Shown here piece after piece: positions 18,275-26,733 of a DNA stretch of 64,000 nt (positions are counted from its first letter, which is position 1; each line of letters opens with the position of its first letter). Source of the stretch: BOG-908 sp963751795. Lineage in GTDB: Bacteria > Pseudomonadota > Alphaproteobacteria > Acetobacterales > Acetobacteraceae. Under the pieces are notes generated by a model that was not told the origin of the DNA, made no database searches, and saw nothing but the letters and a program-made list of their open reading frames with translations. Both the position numbers and the translations under genes were made by a program. Location: positions 254,411 through 318,410 of the forward strand of contig CAVVVI010000001.1 of NCBI GenBank assembly GCA_963751795.1, written 5' to 3'.

Positions 18275-19213
18275 ATGGTGTTGGGAAAGGATGTAAATAT
18301 ACGCAACTTTTCCCGCCGGGCGCTGATTGGCGGCGGCCTGGCCGCGGCGGCAACACCTGCCGCGCAGGCGCAGCGCCCGGTGGTGGTCGCTTCCAAGATC
18401 GACACCGAAGGCGCGCTGCTGGGCAACCTGATCGCGCTGGCGCTGCGGGCGCGCGGGGTGGCGGTGGATACGCGGCTGCAGCTCGGCCCCACCCGCATCC
18501 TGCGCCAGGCGCTGCTGTCGGGCGCGATCGACCTCTATCCCGAATACACCGGCAACGGCGCGCAGTTCTTCCGCCGCGCCGGCGATCCGGCCTGGCACGA
18601 TGCCGGCCGCGCCTATGCCACGGTGGCGGCGCTCGACCGGGCGCAGGGGCTGGTGTGGCTGGCGCCGGCGCCGGCCGATAATGGCTGGGGGATTGCCGTG
18701 CCGCGCCGCTTTGCCGCGGCCGCGCGGCTGGCGAGCCTGGCCGATTTCGCGCGCGCGGCCGGCAGCGGCGCGCGGCTGCTGCTGGCGGCCAGCGTGGAGT
18801 TCGTGGAATCGGCCGATGCGCTGCCCGCCTTCGAGCGCGCCTACGGCTTCCGGCTGCGGCAGGATCAACTGCTGATGCTGGCCGGCGGCGACACGGCAGC
18901 CACGCTGCGTGCCGCGGCCGAGGGCCTCTCGGGCATCGACGCGGCGATGTGCTACGGCACCGACGGCGCGTTGCAGGCGCTGGGGCTGCTGCTGCTGGAC
19001 GATCCGTTGCACGCGCAGATCGTCTTCCAGCCGGCGCCGGTGGTGCGCGCTGCCGTGCTGCAGGCCTATCCGCAAATGGGCGCCTGGCTGGCGCCGGTGT
19101 TTGCCGGGCTGACGCGGGCGGTGCTGCAGCGGCTGAACGGCGAGGTGGCCGGGCAGGGCGCGGAGCCGGCAGCAGTGGCGCGCGCCTATCTGCGCCAGGC
19201 GGGGCTGGCATGA
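18275..19213 (+). CDS. Osmoprotectant (glycine betaine/choline) ABC transporter substrate-binding protein
   Basis: The protein belongs to the OpuAC/OsmX class of periplasmic binding proteins for quaternary amines. The N-terminus RNFSRRALIGGGLAAAATPA has a twin-arginine-like motif followed by a hydrophobic stretch and Ala-x-Ala, so export is likely and possibly Tat-dependent. The mature part begins RPVVVASKIDTEGALLGNLI, the typical strand, and contains GAIDLYPEYTGNG, the conserved ligand-proximal loop of the family. Length about 312 aa. The start at ATG 18275 is chosen because it directly precedes the signal. It is first in a four-gene transporter operon whose genes overlap by four bases or more. 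Confidence 0.87.
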   Translation: MVLGKDVNIRNFSRRALIGGGLAAAATPAAQAQRPVVVASKIDTEGALLGNLIALALRARGVAVDTRLQLGPTRILRQALLSGAIDLYPEYTGNGAQFFRRAGDPAWHDAGRAYATVAALDRAQGLVWLAPAPADNGWGIAVPRRFAAAARLASLADFARAAGSGARLLLAASVEFVESADALPAFERAYGFRLRQDQLLMLAGGDTAATLRAAAEGLSGIDAAMCYGTDGALQALGLLLLDDPLHAQIVFQPAPVVRAAVLQAYPQMGAWLAPVFAGLTRAVLQRLNGEVAGQGAEPAAVARAYLRQAGLA

Positions 19214-20313
19214 GGGTGCGCAACGGGCCGCGTCTGCTGCTGGCGATACTGGCGCTGGCGTGCCTGGCTCTGCCGTTCGTGAGCGTGGCGGCCAACCGCC
19301 TGCTCTCCGGCGTGGGCCAGCCGGCGCCGGGCCGTGCCGCGCTGGCGTGGTGCGCGCTGCTGCTGGCGGCCGGCAGCCTGGAGGCTACGCGCAGCGCGCA
19401 TCGGCGGGCCCTGGCGCTGGCCTGCCTGGGCATGCTGCTGGCCGCCGCAGAGGCCGGCAGCGCGGCGCTCGCCCTCACCGCTGCCGGCCCGCCGGCGGTG
19501 CGTGTGCTGCTGGGTGCCGGGTTCTGGGGGCTGGAATTCGCCTTTGCGCTGGCCGCGGTGGATGCGCTGCAGCGCCTGGCGGCCGGGCCGCAGCCGATTT
19601 TGGCAATCACGGCGCTGATGCTGGCCGCCTTTGCCGCGCTGGCCTGGCACGGGGAGTTCCGCGCCCTGTCGCTGGCGCATGAGGCAGCCAGCCATGCCGA
19701 CGCGTTCGGCCTGGCGCTGCGCCGGCATGTGATGCTGACGGCCGCGACGGTCGGGCTGGCAGTGGCGCTGGGGGCGCCGCTGGGCGTGGCCATCCAGCGG
19801 CGGCGCGGGCTGCGGCGGCCGGTGTTCGCCGCGTTGAACATCGTGCAGACGCTGCCTTCCGTGGCGCTGTTCGGGCTGCTGATCGCGCCGCTCTCGGCCC
19901 TTGGGCTCAGCGGCATCGGGCTGGTGCCGGCGCTGGTGGCGCTGGTGCTGTACGCGCTGCTGCCGGTGGTGCGGCAGACCGTGGCCGGGCTGGACGGCGT
20001 GGATGCCGCCACGCTTGAGGCGGCCGCCGGCATGGGGCTGAGCCCGCGGCAGAGCCTGATGCGGGTAGCCCTGCCGCTGGCCGCGCCCGCGCTGCTGGCC
20101 GGGCTGCGCATCGTGATCGTGCAGACGATCGGACTGGCGGTGGTGGCCGCGCTGATCGGCGCCGGCGGGCTGGGCGATTTCGTGTTCCAGGGCCTGGGGC
20201 AATACGCGGTGGACCTGGTGCTGCTGGGTGCGCTGCCGGCGATCGGGCTGGCGTTGCTGGCCGATCTGCTGCTGCGGCTGGCGGCCGGCGCCGCGCAGGG
20301 GGTGCGGGCGTGA
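19210..20313 (+). CDS. Osmoprotectant ABC transporter permease, long form (367 aa)
   Basis: This is the inner-membrane channel subunit of the transporter. The C-terminal half is a BPD-type permease (about residues 170-360) with the ABC-contact EAA loop EAAAGMGLSPRQSLMRVALP. Before it lies an N-terminal extension with several extra membrane segments (about residues 8-150), as in the YehW/YehY type of OpuB permeases. The start ATG overlaps the preceding TGA (ATGA). It ends GVRA, with the TGA overlapping the GTG of the ATPase gene. It would form a heteromer with the second permease encoded at 21227. Confidence 0.88.
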   Translation: MRVRNGPRLLLAILALACLALPFVSVAANRLLSGVGQPAPGRAALAWCALLLAAGSLEATRSAHRRALALACLGMLLAAAEAGSAALALTAAGPPAVRVLLGAGFWGLEFAFALAAVDALQRLAAGPQPILAITALMLAAFAALAWHGEFRALSLAHEAASHADAFGLALRRHVMLTAATVGLAVALGAPLGVAIQRRRGLRRPVFAALNIVQTLPSVALFGLLIAPLSALGLSGIGLVPALVALVLYALLPVVRQTVAGLDGVDAATLEAAAGMGLSPRQSLMRVALPLAAPALLAGLRIVIVQTIGLAVVAALIGAGGLGDFVFQGLGQYAVDLVLLGALPAIGLALLADLLLRLAAGAAQGVRA

Positions 20314-21233
20314 TCAGCTTCGAGGGCGTGAGCAAGGCCTATGCCGGCCGGGCCGTGGTGGACGGGCTGGACCTGACGATCGCGGCCGGCGAGCTGACCG
20401 TGCTGATCGGGCCCTCGGGCTGCGGCAAATCGACCACGCTGCGCATGATCAACCGGCTGATCGCGCCCGATAGCGGCATCGTGCGCGTGGACGGGCGCGA
20501 TGTGACCGCGCAGGACCCGCAAACGCTGCGGCGAGGGATCGGTTACGCTATCCAGGCCGGCGGGCTGTTCGCGCATTGGAATGTGGCGCGCAACGTGGCC
20601 ACCGTGCCGAACCTGCTCGGCTGGCCGAAGGCCCGGATCGACGCGCGGGTGGATGAGCTGCTGAGCCTGCTCGGCCTGTCGCCGGCCGAGTTCAGGCACA
20701 AGCGCGTGGGCCAGCTTTCCGGCGGGCAGCAGCAGCGCGTGGGCGTGGCGCGCGCGCTGGCGGCGGACCCGAAGCTGCTGCTGCTGGACGAGCCGTTCGG
20801 CGCGCTGGACCCGATCACCCGCGGCGGGCTGCAGACGGCGCTACGCCGGATCCAGCGGGCAACGGCGAAGACCATGGTGTTCGTGACGCACGACATGGAC
20901 GAGGCGCTGCTGCTGGCCGACTGCATCGTGATCCTGAAGGATGGCAGGCTGGCGCAGGCGGGCACGCCGGCGGAGATCGTGGAGCAGCCGGCTTCGGATT
21001 TCGTGCGCGGCTTCGTGGCCGGCGAGGCGGCGGCACTGCGCGGGCTGGCGGTGCGGCGTGTGGGCGAGGTGTGCCGGCCGGGCCGGGCGGAGGGCGCACC
21101 GGAAATCGGCCCCGAGGCCACGCTGCGCGACGCGCTGAGCCTGATGGTGACGGCGCGCGTGCGGCGCCTGGCGGTGCGCGGCCGCGACAGCCACGTGGCG
21201 TTGGACGACATCGTGGGGGATGGCGGTTGCTGA
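20310..21233 (+). CDS. Osmoprotectant ABC transporter ATP-binding protein (307 aa)
   Basis: The ATPase powers the quaternary-amine importer. It has Walker A GPSGCGKST, the Q-loop near YAIQAGGLFAHWNV, the signature LSGGQQQRVGVARAL, Walker B LLLLDEPFGALDP and the switch histidine in FVTHDMDEAL. The C-terminal 60 residues look like a single reduced CBS-like regulatory segment (ATLRDALSLMVTARVRRLAV). In OpuA-type ATPases the CBS part senses ionic strength. The start GTG 20310 overlaps the permease stop (GTGA), and its own stop overlaps the next start at 21227. Confidence 0.92.
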   Translation: MISFEGVSKAYAGRAVVDGLDLTIAAGELTVLIGPSGCGKSTTLRMINRLIAPDSGIVRVDGRDVTAQDPQTLRRGIGYAIQAGGLFAHWNVARNVATVPNLLGWPKARIDARVDELLSLLGLSPAEFRHKRVGQLSGGQQQRVGVARALAADPKLLLLDEPFGALDPITRGGLQTALRRIQRATAKTMVFVTHDMDEALLLADCIVILKDGRLAQAGTPAEIVEQPASDFVRGFVAGEAAALRGLAVRRVGEVCRPGRAEGAPEIGPEATLRDALSLMVTARVRRLAVRGRDSHVALDDIVGDGGC

Positions 21234-21959
21234 GGCGCAATCTGCCGCTGGCGCTGGTGGCGGCGGCCTTTCTGGCGAGCCTGCCGCTGATGCGCCGGGC
21301 AGCGCCGGCCTTTGCCTGGGCATTCCCCGGCATCGTGCCGCCGGTGTACGACCGTGGCAGCTTCGCGGCCCTGGCCGCCTCGCATCTGGCGCTGGTGGGC
21401 GCTGCTTTGCTGATCGCCGGTGTTGCCGGGGTGGGCGCCGCGGTGTTCGTGACGCGCCCGGCGGGGCGCAGCTTCGCGCCGATGGTGGCTGCGGTGGCCA
21501 CGATCGGGCAGACCTTTCCGCCGGCCGCCGTGCTGGCCGTGCTGGTGCCGGTGCTAGGCTTCGGCGCCCGGCCGACGCTGGTGGCCCTGATACTATACGG
21601 GCTGCTGCCGATCACCGAGAACGCGCTCGCCGGGCTGGCCGGCGTGCCGGAGGCGGTGCGCGAGGCGGCGGCCGGCATGGGGCTGTCGCCGGCGCAGGCG
21701 CTGTGCCGGGTGGAGCTGCCGTTGGCCACGCCGCTGATCCTGGCCGGGCTGCGCACTGCGGCCGTGGTGGGGCTGGGCACGGCCACCATTGGCTCCACCG
21801 TGGGCGCGCTGACGCTGGGCACGCCGATCATCGATGGGCTGGTGAGCAGCAAGCCCAATTTCATCATCGAAGGGCGCGGTGCCGCTGGCCCTGCTGGCGG
21901 TGCTGCTGGAGCTGGCGTTCGACCGGCTGGACGACCAGGCCGGCCGGGCGCACGCCTAG
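21227..21959 (+). pseudogene. Osmoprotectant ABC transporter permease, short form, one frame break
   Basis: This is the second channel subunit, about 244 aa when rejoined. Helices follow from LRRNLPLALVAAAFLASLPL, and the ABC-contact loop is EAAAGMGLSPAQALCRVELP. TTG 21227 overlaps the ATPase stop and is the likely start. One extra G near 21873 (EG-RGAAGP instead of EGAVPLALL) shifts the frame. The natural end continues LALLAVLLELAFDRLDDQAG to TAG 21957-21959, which overlaps the convergent prepilin-peptidase stop by three bases. Without the correction the last transmembrane helix would be lost, so an error in the run of G is the simpler explanation. Confidence 0.85.
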
Positions 21960-22693
21960 CTGTACAGCCACGCCACCCAGATCGCCGCCGCCAGGAACGG
22001 CCCGAAAGGCTGGCGGGCCTGCCAATCCGGCCGGCCGCGCCGCAGTGCCCAGGCCAGCCCGCCCAGCGCCGCGCCGAGCACCACCAACGGCAGTGCCGCG
22101 GCGCCGACCCAGGCGCCACCGGCGGCCAGCAGCTTGGCGTCGCCCAGGCCCAGCCCGGCGCGGCCGCGCAGCCGGCGGTAGCCTTGCGCCACCGCCCATA
22201 GCGCGGTGTAGCCGAGCGCCGCGCCGAAGGCCCGGCCGGTCAGCGCCTCGGGTTCCAGCCACGCCGCCTCGGCCAGGCCGGCGGCCAGCAGCGGCAGCGT
22301 GAGCGCATCGGGCAGGCGCAGGCTCGCGGCATCGATCCAGCCGAGCGTGAGCAGCGCCCAGCCCAGCGCGCAGCTGCACCACAGCAACGCGCCGTCCGCC
22401 CCGGTGGTGGCGGCCCAGATGGCCACCGCGACGCAGGCCAGCTCGACGGCGAGGTGGAAGCGGGCGATCGGCGCCCGGCAGTATCGGCAGGCACCGCGCA
22501 GGGCGGCGAAGCTGAGGATCGGCACCAGATCGGGCGGGCCGAGCGCGTGGCCGCAGGCTGGGCAGGCGGAGCGGCCGGACACCACGCTTTGGCCCCGCGG
22601 CAGGCGCGCGATCAGCACGCCGCAGAAGCTGCCGATCAACGGGGCGGCGGCGACGGGCAGAACCCATCCGTTGATTAACTCGACCGCGCGCAT
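21956..22693 (-). CDS. Type IV prepilin peptidase / methyltransferase, A24 family (245 aa)
   Basis: This membrane aspartyl protease removes the leader of type IV pilins or type II pseudopilins. A cytoplasmic zinc-binding loop with two CxxC pairs (ACPACGH and CRYCRAP) follows the first helix. The catalytic aspartates are in GWIDAASLRLPDAL and GLGDAKLLAAGGAW (the GxGD motif). The remaining sequence is alternating hydrophobic helices, ending WLYS. It starts at ATG 22693 (MRAVELINGW), is divergent from the GspE-like gene, and probably shares its pathway. Slightly short of the 260-290 aa norm but complete in motifs. Confidence 0.9.
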   Translation of the reverse strand: MRAVELINGWVLPVAAAPLIGSFCGVLIARLPRGQSVVSGRSACPACGHALGPPDLVPILSFAALRGACRYCRAPIARFHLAVELACVAVAIWAATTGADGALLWCSCALGWALLTLGWIDAASLRLPDALTLPLLAAGLAEAAWLEPEALTGRAFGAALGYTALWAVAQGYRRLRGRAGLGLGDAKLLAAGGAWVGAAALPLVVLGAALGGLAWALRRGRPDWQARQPFGPFLAAAIWVAWLYS

Positions 22694-22714
22694 GCTTTCC
22701 TGGCAAAACGGAGA

Positions 22715-22757
22715 GGCAGGAAGCAAGGCCTTCTTCATTGGAAAAGAAAGCGAAAAT
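22715..22757. repeat. Degenerate single arm of the inverted-repeat family
   Basis: A decayed copy of one arm, recognisable by GGAAGCAAGGCCTTCTTC and a following GAAAAGAAAGC. It lies in the divergent region between the prepilin peptidase and secretion ATPase genes. No partner arm is visible. Confidence 0.5.
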
Positions 22758-22826
22758 CGTGCGACGCTGCCGTGGCGCGCCAGCCCGCGCCCGCCGCACC
22801 TCGCCGGCTTTACGGAGACCGACCGC

Positions 22827-24578
22827 ATGACGGCACAAGGCGCGCGCAGCACCCTGGCCCAGGACGCCGCCCAGACCGCTTCGGAGGCACCCGGCACCGC
22901 GCCGGTGGATCTGCTGGCCGGCATCCTGCTGCGGCAGAACCAGTGCGATGCGCAAACGATCGACCGCGGGCGCCGTGTGGCGGCCGATAGCGGGCAGCGG
23001 CTGGATCTGGTGCTGATCCAGCTCGGCCTGGTGACCGAGCGCGGCCTGGCCGAAGCCTATGCCACCCTGCTGGGCGTGCCGGTGGCCAGCCCGGCGCGCT
23101 TCCCCGAAGCGCCGCTGTTCCCCGAACGGCTGTCGCCGCGTTTCCTGCGCACCGCCCGCGCCTGCCCGCTGGCGGCCGACGAGACCACGCTGGTGCTGGG
23201 GGTGGCCGATGCGCTGGACGCCTTCACGCCCGCCGCCGTGGCGGCCGCCACCGAGCGGCGCGTGCAGCTGGAAATCGTGGTGCCGATCGAGCTGGAGGCA
23301 GCGTTCAGCCGGCTGTACCCCGAAGGCGATGCCGCGCCGAGCGAGCTGCAGGGCGAAGGCGGCGCGGGGCTGGAGGAGGATGCCGAGCGGCTGAAGGACC
23401 TGGCCAGCGAGGCGCCGGTGATCCGGCTCGTCAACCAGATCATCGGCCGCGCGGTTGAGACGCATGCCAGCGACATCCACGTGGAGCCGTTCGAGGACCG
23501 CCTGCGCGTGCGCTACCGCTACGACGGCGTGCTGCACGAAGCCGACAGCCCGGGGGCGCGCATGGCGCCGGCCATCATCAGCCGCATCAAGATCATGGCC
23601 AAGCTGGATATCGCCGAGCGGCGCCTGCCGCAGGATGGCCGCATCAAGCTGGCGGTGCGCGGCACGGAAATCGATTTCCGCGTCTCGACCATTCCCTCGC
23701 TGTACGGCGAAAAGGTGGTGCTGCGCGTGCTCGATCGCAGCAGCGTCAGTTTCGATTACGTCAAATTGGGCCTGCCGCCGGGCGTGGTGACGCAGTGGTC
23801 GCGCGCGCTGGAACTGCCGAACGGCATCCTGCTGGTAACGGGGCCCACCGGCTCGGGCAAGACGACCACGCTGTACACCGGCCTGACCGCGATCAATGCA
23901 GTCAGCCGCAACATCGTCACCGTCGAAGATCCGATCGAATATCAGCTTGCCGGCATCAACCAGATCCAGACCAAGCCGGCGATCGGGCTGACCTTCGCGG
24001 CGCTGCTGCGCTCGATTTTGCGGCAGGACCCCGACGTGATCATGGTGGGCGAGGTGCGCGACCTGGAGACGGCACAGATCGCCGTGCAGGCGGCGCTGAC
24101 CGGGCATCTCGTGCTCTCCACGCTGCACACGAACTCAGCCGCGGCCAGCATCACGCGGCTGCGCGACATGGGGCTGGAGGATTACCTGCTGACCGCCGTG
24201 CTGCGCGGCGTGCTGGCGCAGCGCCTGGTGCGGCGCCTGTGCGATGCCTGCAAGCGGCAGGCCGAAGCGCCGCCCGAGCTGGTGGAGCGGTTCGGGCTGG
24301 AAAGCCGCGCCGGCGGGCAGGCGATGCATTTGTGGCACCCGGTAGGCTGCGCGCATTGCCGCAGCACCGGCTATCGCGGCCGGCAGGCGATCGCGGAGTT
24401 TCTGCAGCCGAACCCGGAGATCGAGCATCTGATTTTCTCGAAGGCCGACCAGAGCGAGATCGAACGCGCGGCGGTGGCTTCGGGCATGGTGACGATGTTC
24501 AGCGCGGGGTTGGATGCGGCTTTGGCGGGAACGACGACGATTGAGGAGGTAGTGCGGAGTATTCGGGCTGAGGCTTGA
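22827..24578 (+). CDS. Type II secretion / type IV pilus assembly ATPase, GspE/PilB (583 aa)
   Basis: This cytoplasmic hexameric ATPase drives pseudopilus or pilus assembly. The N-terminal MshEN-type domain (about residues 25-160) precedes the motor. Asp box and catalytic motifs are HASDIHVEPFEDRLRVRYRY, Walker A GPTGSGKTTTLYT, DPIEYQLAGINQIQ, Walker B PDVIMVGEVRDLETAQ and the His box HLVLSTLHTNSAAA. The C-terminal zinc-binding tetracysteine is CDACKRQ and GCAHCRSTGYRGR, as in GspE. ATG 22827 follows ACGGAGAC. GspF/PilC follows at 24785 across repeat element C. No pilin or secretin gene is in the window, so pilus versus secretion cannot be settled. Confidence 0.93.
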   Translation: MTAQGARSTLAQDAAQTASEAPGTAPVDLLAGILLRQNQCDAQTIDRGRRVAADSGQRLDLVLIQLGLVTERGLAEAYATLLGVPVASPARFPEAPLFPERLSPRFLRTARACPLAADETTLVLGVADALDAFTPAAVAAATERRVQLEIVVPIELEAAFSRLYPEGDAAPSELQGEGGAGLEEDAERLKDLASEAPVIRLVNQIIGRAVETHASDIHVEPFEDRLRVRYRYDGVLHEADSPGARMAPAIISRIKIMAKLDIAERRLPQDGRIKLAVRGTEIDFRVSTIPSLYGEKVVLRVLDRSSVSFDYVKLGLPPGVVTQWSRALELPNGILLVTGPTGSGKTTTLYTGLTAINAVSRNIVTVEDPIEYQLAGINQIQTKPAIGLTFAALLRSILRQDPDVIMVGEVRDLETAQIAVQAALTGHLVLSTLHTNSAAASITRLRDMGLEDYLLTAVLRGVLAQRLVRRLCDACKRQAEAPPELVERFGLESRAGGQAMHLWHPVGCAHCRSTGYRGRQAIAEFLQPNPEIEHLIFSKADQSEIERAAVASGMVTMFSAGLDAALAGTTTIEEVVRSIRAEA

Positions 24579-24585
24579 TGGGGAG

Positions 24586-24763
24586 GAAGGCCTTCTTTTT
24601 TGAAAAAAGAAGCAAAAAACTTTTGGCTGTGCTGTCGCGGGTTTGGGGATGCGGGCGTGATATCGAATTGTAAACCGCTTGGCGCCGACGCCGATCCAGC
24701 CAGCACCCGACAGCATGCAAAAGTTTTTTGGTTCTTTTTTTCAAAAAAGAACCGCTTCCTTCC
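24586..24763. repeat. Inverted-repeat element C
   Basis: Left arm 24586-24625, right arm 24719-24763, with a longer spacer of about 93 bp that has its own inner inverted repeat (GCTGTCGCGGG against CACCCGACAGC). The stem foot is CTTC/GAAG on the left and GGTTC/GAACC on the right. It sits between the secretion ATPase and platform genes, both on the plus strand, and ends about 20 bases before the latter's ATG. Confidence 0.85.
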
Positions 24764-24784
24764 GTCTCCGCAAACGACATAACC

Positions 24785-26011
24785 ATGCCCAGCTACCGCT
24801 ACACCGCCATCACTCCCGCCGGCGAAACCGCGACCGGCCTGATGGAAGCGCCGTCCGAGCAGGCGGTGATCGACATCCTGCGCCGGCAGGGCAGCCTGCC
24901 GATGCGGGCCGAGCCGGCGAATGCGCGGCAGGGTCTGCTGGCCGGGTTGCTGGGTGCCGAGTTCGGCGGCGGCAAGCGCCTCTCGGGTCAGGATCTGGCC
25001 GAGATCACGCGCGAGTTGGCGGTGATGTTGGGCGCGGGCCAGGATCTGGATCGTGCGCTGCGGTTTCTCGTCGATACGGCACCGAAGAAGCACGTGCGCG
25101 CCATTCTCACGCAGATACGCGATGCGGTGCGCGACGGCAGTCCGTTCGCGGCGGCGCTGTCGCAGCATCCGGCGAGCTTTCCCAATCTGTATGTGGGGCT
25201 GATCCGCGCCGGTGAGGCGGGTGGCAATCTGGCGCCCACGCTGGAGCGGATGGCCGATCTGCTTGAGCGCCAGCGGGCGCTGCGATCGACGGTGATTTCC
25301 TCGCTGATTTATCCGATCATCCTGCTGGTGGCTGGCATCGGCTCGATCGTGCTGCTGCTGACGCAGGTGTTGCCGCAATTCGTGCCGATGTTCGAACAGG
25401 CGGGCGCGGCGCTGCCGCAGCTGACGCAGGTGGTGATCGCGATCGGCGCGCTCGTTTCGGGTTACGGCCTGTATGTGGCGCTGGTGGGCGTGGTGCTGTT
25501 CCTGGCGATACGCCAGGCGCTGACGCGGCCGGGCCCGCGGCTGTGGTGGGATCGCACGATCCTGCGCCTGCCGGTGCTGGGCACGCTCTCGCGCGAATTG
25601 CTGGCGGCGCGGTTTGCGCGCACGCTGGGCACGCTGCTGCAGAACGGCGTGCCGCTGGTGGCGGCGTTGGGCATCGTGGCCGATGTGATCGGCAACACCG
25701 CGGCCGCGGCAGCGGTGCGTACGGCGACGGAGAGTGCGAAGGGCGGCGCCGGCCTGTCGCGGCCCATGCAGGCATCGGGCATCTTTCCAATCCGCACCGT
25801 GTATCTGCTGCGGCTGGGCGAGGAGACGGCGCAGCTGGGCGGCATGTCGCTGCGCGCGGCCGAGATCCATGAGGAGCAGTCGCGCATCGGCATCGAACGC
25901 GTGACGGCGTTGCTGGTGCCGGTGCTTATTTTGCTGATGGGCGTGGCGGTGGCGGGGATTGTGAGTTCTCTGTTGCTGGCGATGCTGAGTTTGAATGATT
26001 TGGCTCGTTAG
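24785..26011 (+). CDS. Type II secretion / type IV pilus platform protein, GspF/PilC (408 aa)
   Basis: This polytopic inner-membrane protein couples the ATPase to pilus assembly. The opening MPSYRYTAITPAGETATGLM is the conserved GspF N-terminus. Two repeated T2SSF domains follow (about residues 70-195 and 275-400), with LAVMLGAGQDLDRAL in the first and FARTLGTLLQNGVPLVAAL in the second. Three transmembrane helices lie near residues 175-200, 220-245 and 375-400. The length is normal. The gene is preceded by repeat element C and followed by the left arm of element D, so it is bracketed by the family. Confidence 0.93.
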   Translation: MPSYRYTAITPAGETATGLMEAPSEQAVIDILRRQGSLPMRAEPANARQGLLAGLLGAEFGGGKRLSGQDLAEITRELAVMLGAGQDLDRALRFLVDTAPKKHVRAILTQIRDAVRDGSPFAAALSQHPASFPNLYVGLIRAGEAGGNLAPTLERMADLLERQRALRSTVISSLIYPIILLVAGIGSIVLLLTQVLPQFVPMFEQAGAALPQLTQVVIAIGALVSGYGLYVALVGVVLFLAIRQALTRPGPRLWWDRTILRLPVLGTLSRELLAARFARTLGTLLQNGVPLVAALGIVADVIGNTAAAAAVRTATESAKGGAGLSRPMQASGIFPIRTVYLLRLGEETAQLGGMSLRAAEIHEEQSRIGIERVTALLVPVLILLMGVAVAGIVSSLLLAMLSLNDLAR

Positions 26012-26021
26012 CGGGGAGGGG

Positions 26022-26731
26022 AGGAAGAAAGGCCTTCTTTCTTGAAAGAAAGAAGCAAAGAACTTTTATTCGTTGCTATTGCGGGATGGCTGGCATAGGG
26101 GCTGGAGTTGGGACGAGGAAGCAAGCAGATGTGGCCGTTTCGGCTCTATTGCCGGAGGGCGGTATGCGTCTGGGCGTGCGTGACTGGTTCCTGATCCCGT
26201 TCAGTCTGATCTGGTGCGGTTTTGCCGTGTTCTGGGAAGCGATGGTGCTCATGAGCCCGCGGGCGCCCGCCCTGTTCTCAATTTGGGGCGTTCCGTTCAT
26301 TCTGATCGGTTTGTATCTGGTGTTCGATCGCTTGCTGGCAGACGCCTGGTTCCGCACGAGGATCCGCTACGCGCTGACGGACCGGCGCGTGCTGATTGCG
26401 CGCCGGCAGCCATTTGCATCGATGACTGCGCTCAATCTCGCCAGGGTTGCCGACGTCAGGCTGATTGCTGGCCGCAATGGCTGTGGAACGATCGCGTTCG
26501 GGCCGCCGGTCTCGCTCGGTAGTCCGCATGGCTTTGCCGGCTGGATGCCGGCGCTCGATCCCTCGCCGCAATTCCTGCACGTCGCCGATGTGCAGTCAGT
26601 GTACGCCCTCGTACAGACGAGACTTGCCGCATAAATTGTGGTCAAGCCGCAAAGACGCGCCGCCGAGATGCAGGCGAAAGAAGCAAAAGTTTTTTGGTCC
26701 TTTTTTTCAGAAAAAGGATCGCTTGCCTTCC
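26022..26731. repeat. Inverted-repeat element D enclosing a gene
   Basis: The left arm (26022-26067) and right arm (26685-26731) face each other as in the short elements but are about 620 bp apart, with a membrane-protein gene between them. Both halves of the left stem carry matching changes (TTTCTT against AAGAAA), so pairing is preserved. The right foot is GGTCC/GGATC with one mismatch. It spans the gap between the GspF-like gene and moeA. Confidence 0.75.
26164..26634 (+). CDS. Two-helix membrane protein with a PH-like C-terminal part (156 aa), inside repeat element D
   Basis: MRLGVRDWFLIPFSLIWCGF begins the recognisable part. Two transmembrane helices (about residues 10-30 and 38-58) are followed by RIRYALTDRRVLIARRQPF, a strand-rich stretch resembling bacterial PH-like (bPH) domains, ending in LHVADVQSVYALVQTRLAA. 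I do not know a function. The frame is open upstream to 26086, but that extension lacks family character and overlaps the approach to the left repeat arm. The gene may have lost its original N-terminus. Its base use is less GC-biased at third positions than neighbouring genes, and it is the only gene enclosed by two facing arms. Confidence 0.65.
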   Translation: MRLGVRDWFLIPFSLIWCGFAVFWEAMVLMSPRAPALFSIWGVPFILIGLYLVFDRLLADAWFRTRIRYALTDRRVLIARRQPFASMTALNLARVADVRLIAGRNGCGTIAFGPPVSLGSPHGFAGWMPALDPSPQFLHVADVQSVYALVQTRLAA

Positions 26732-26733
26732 CC

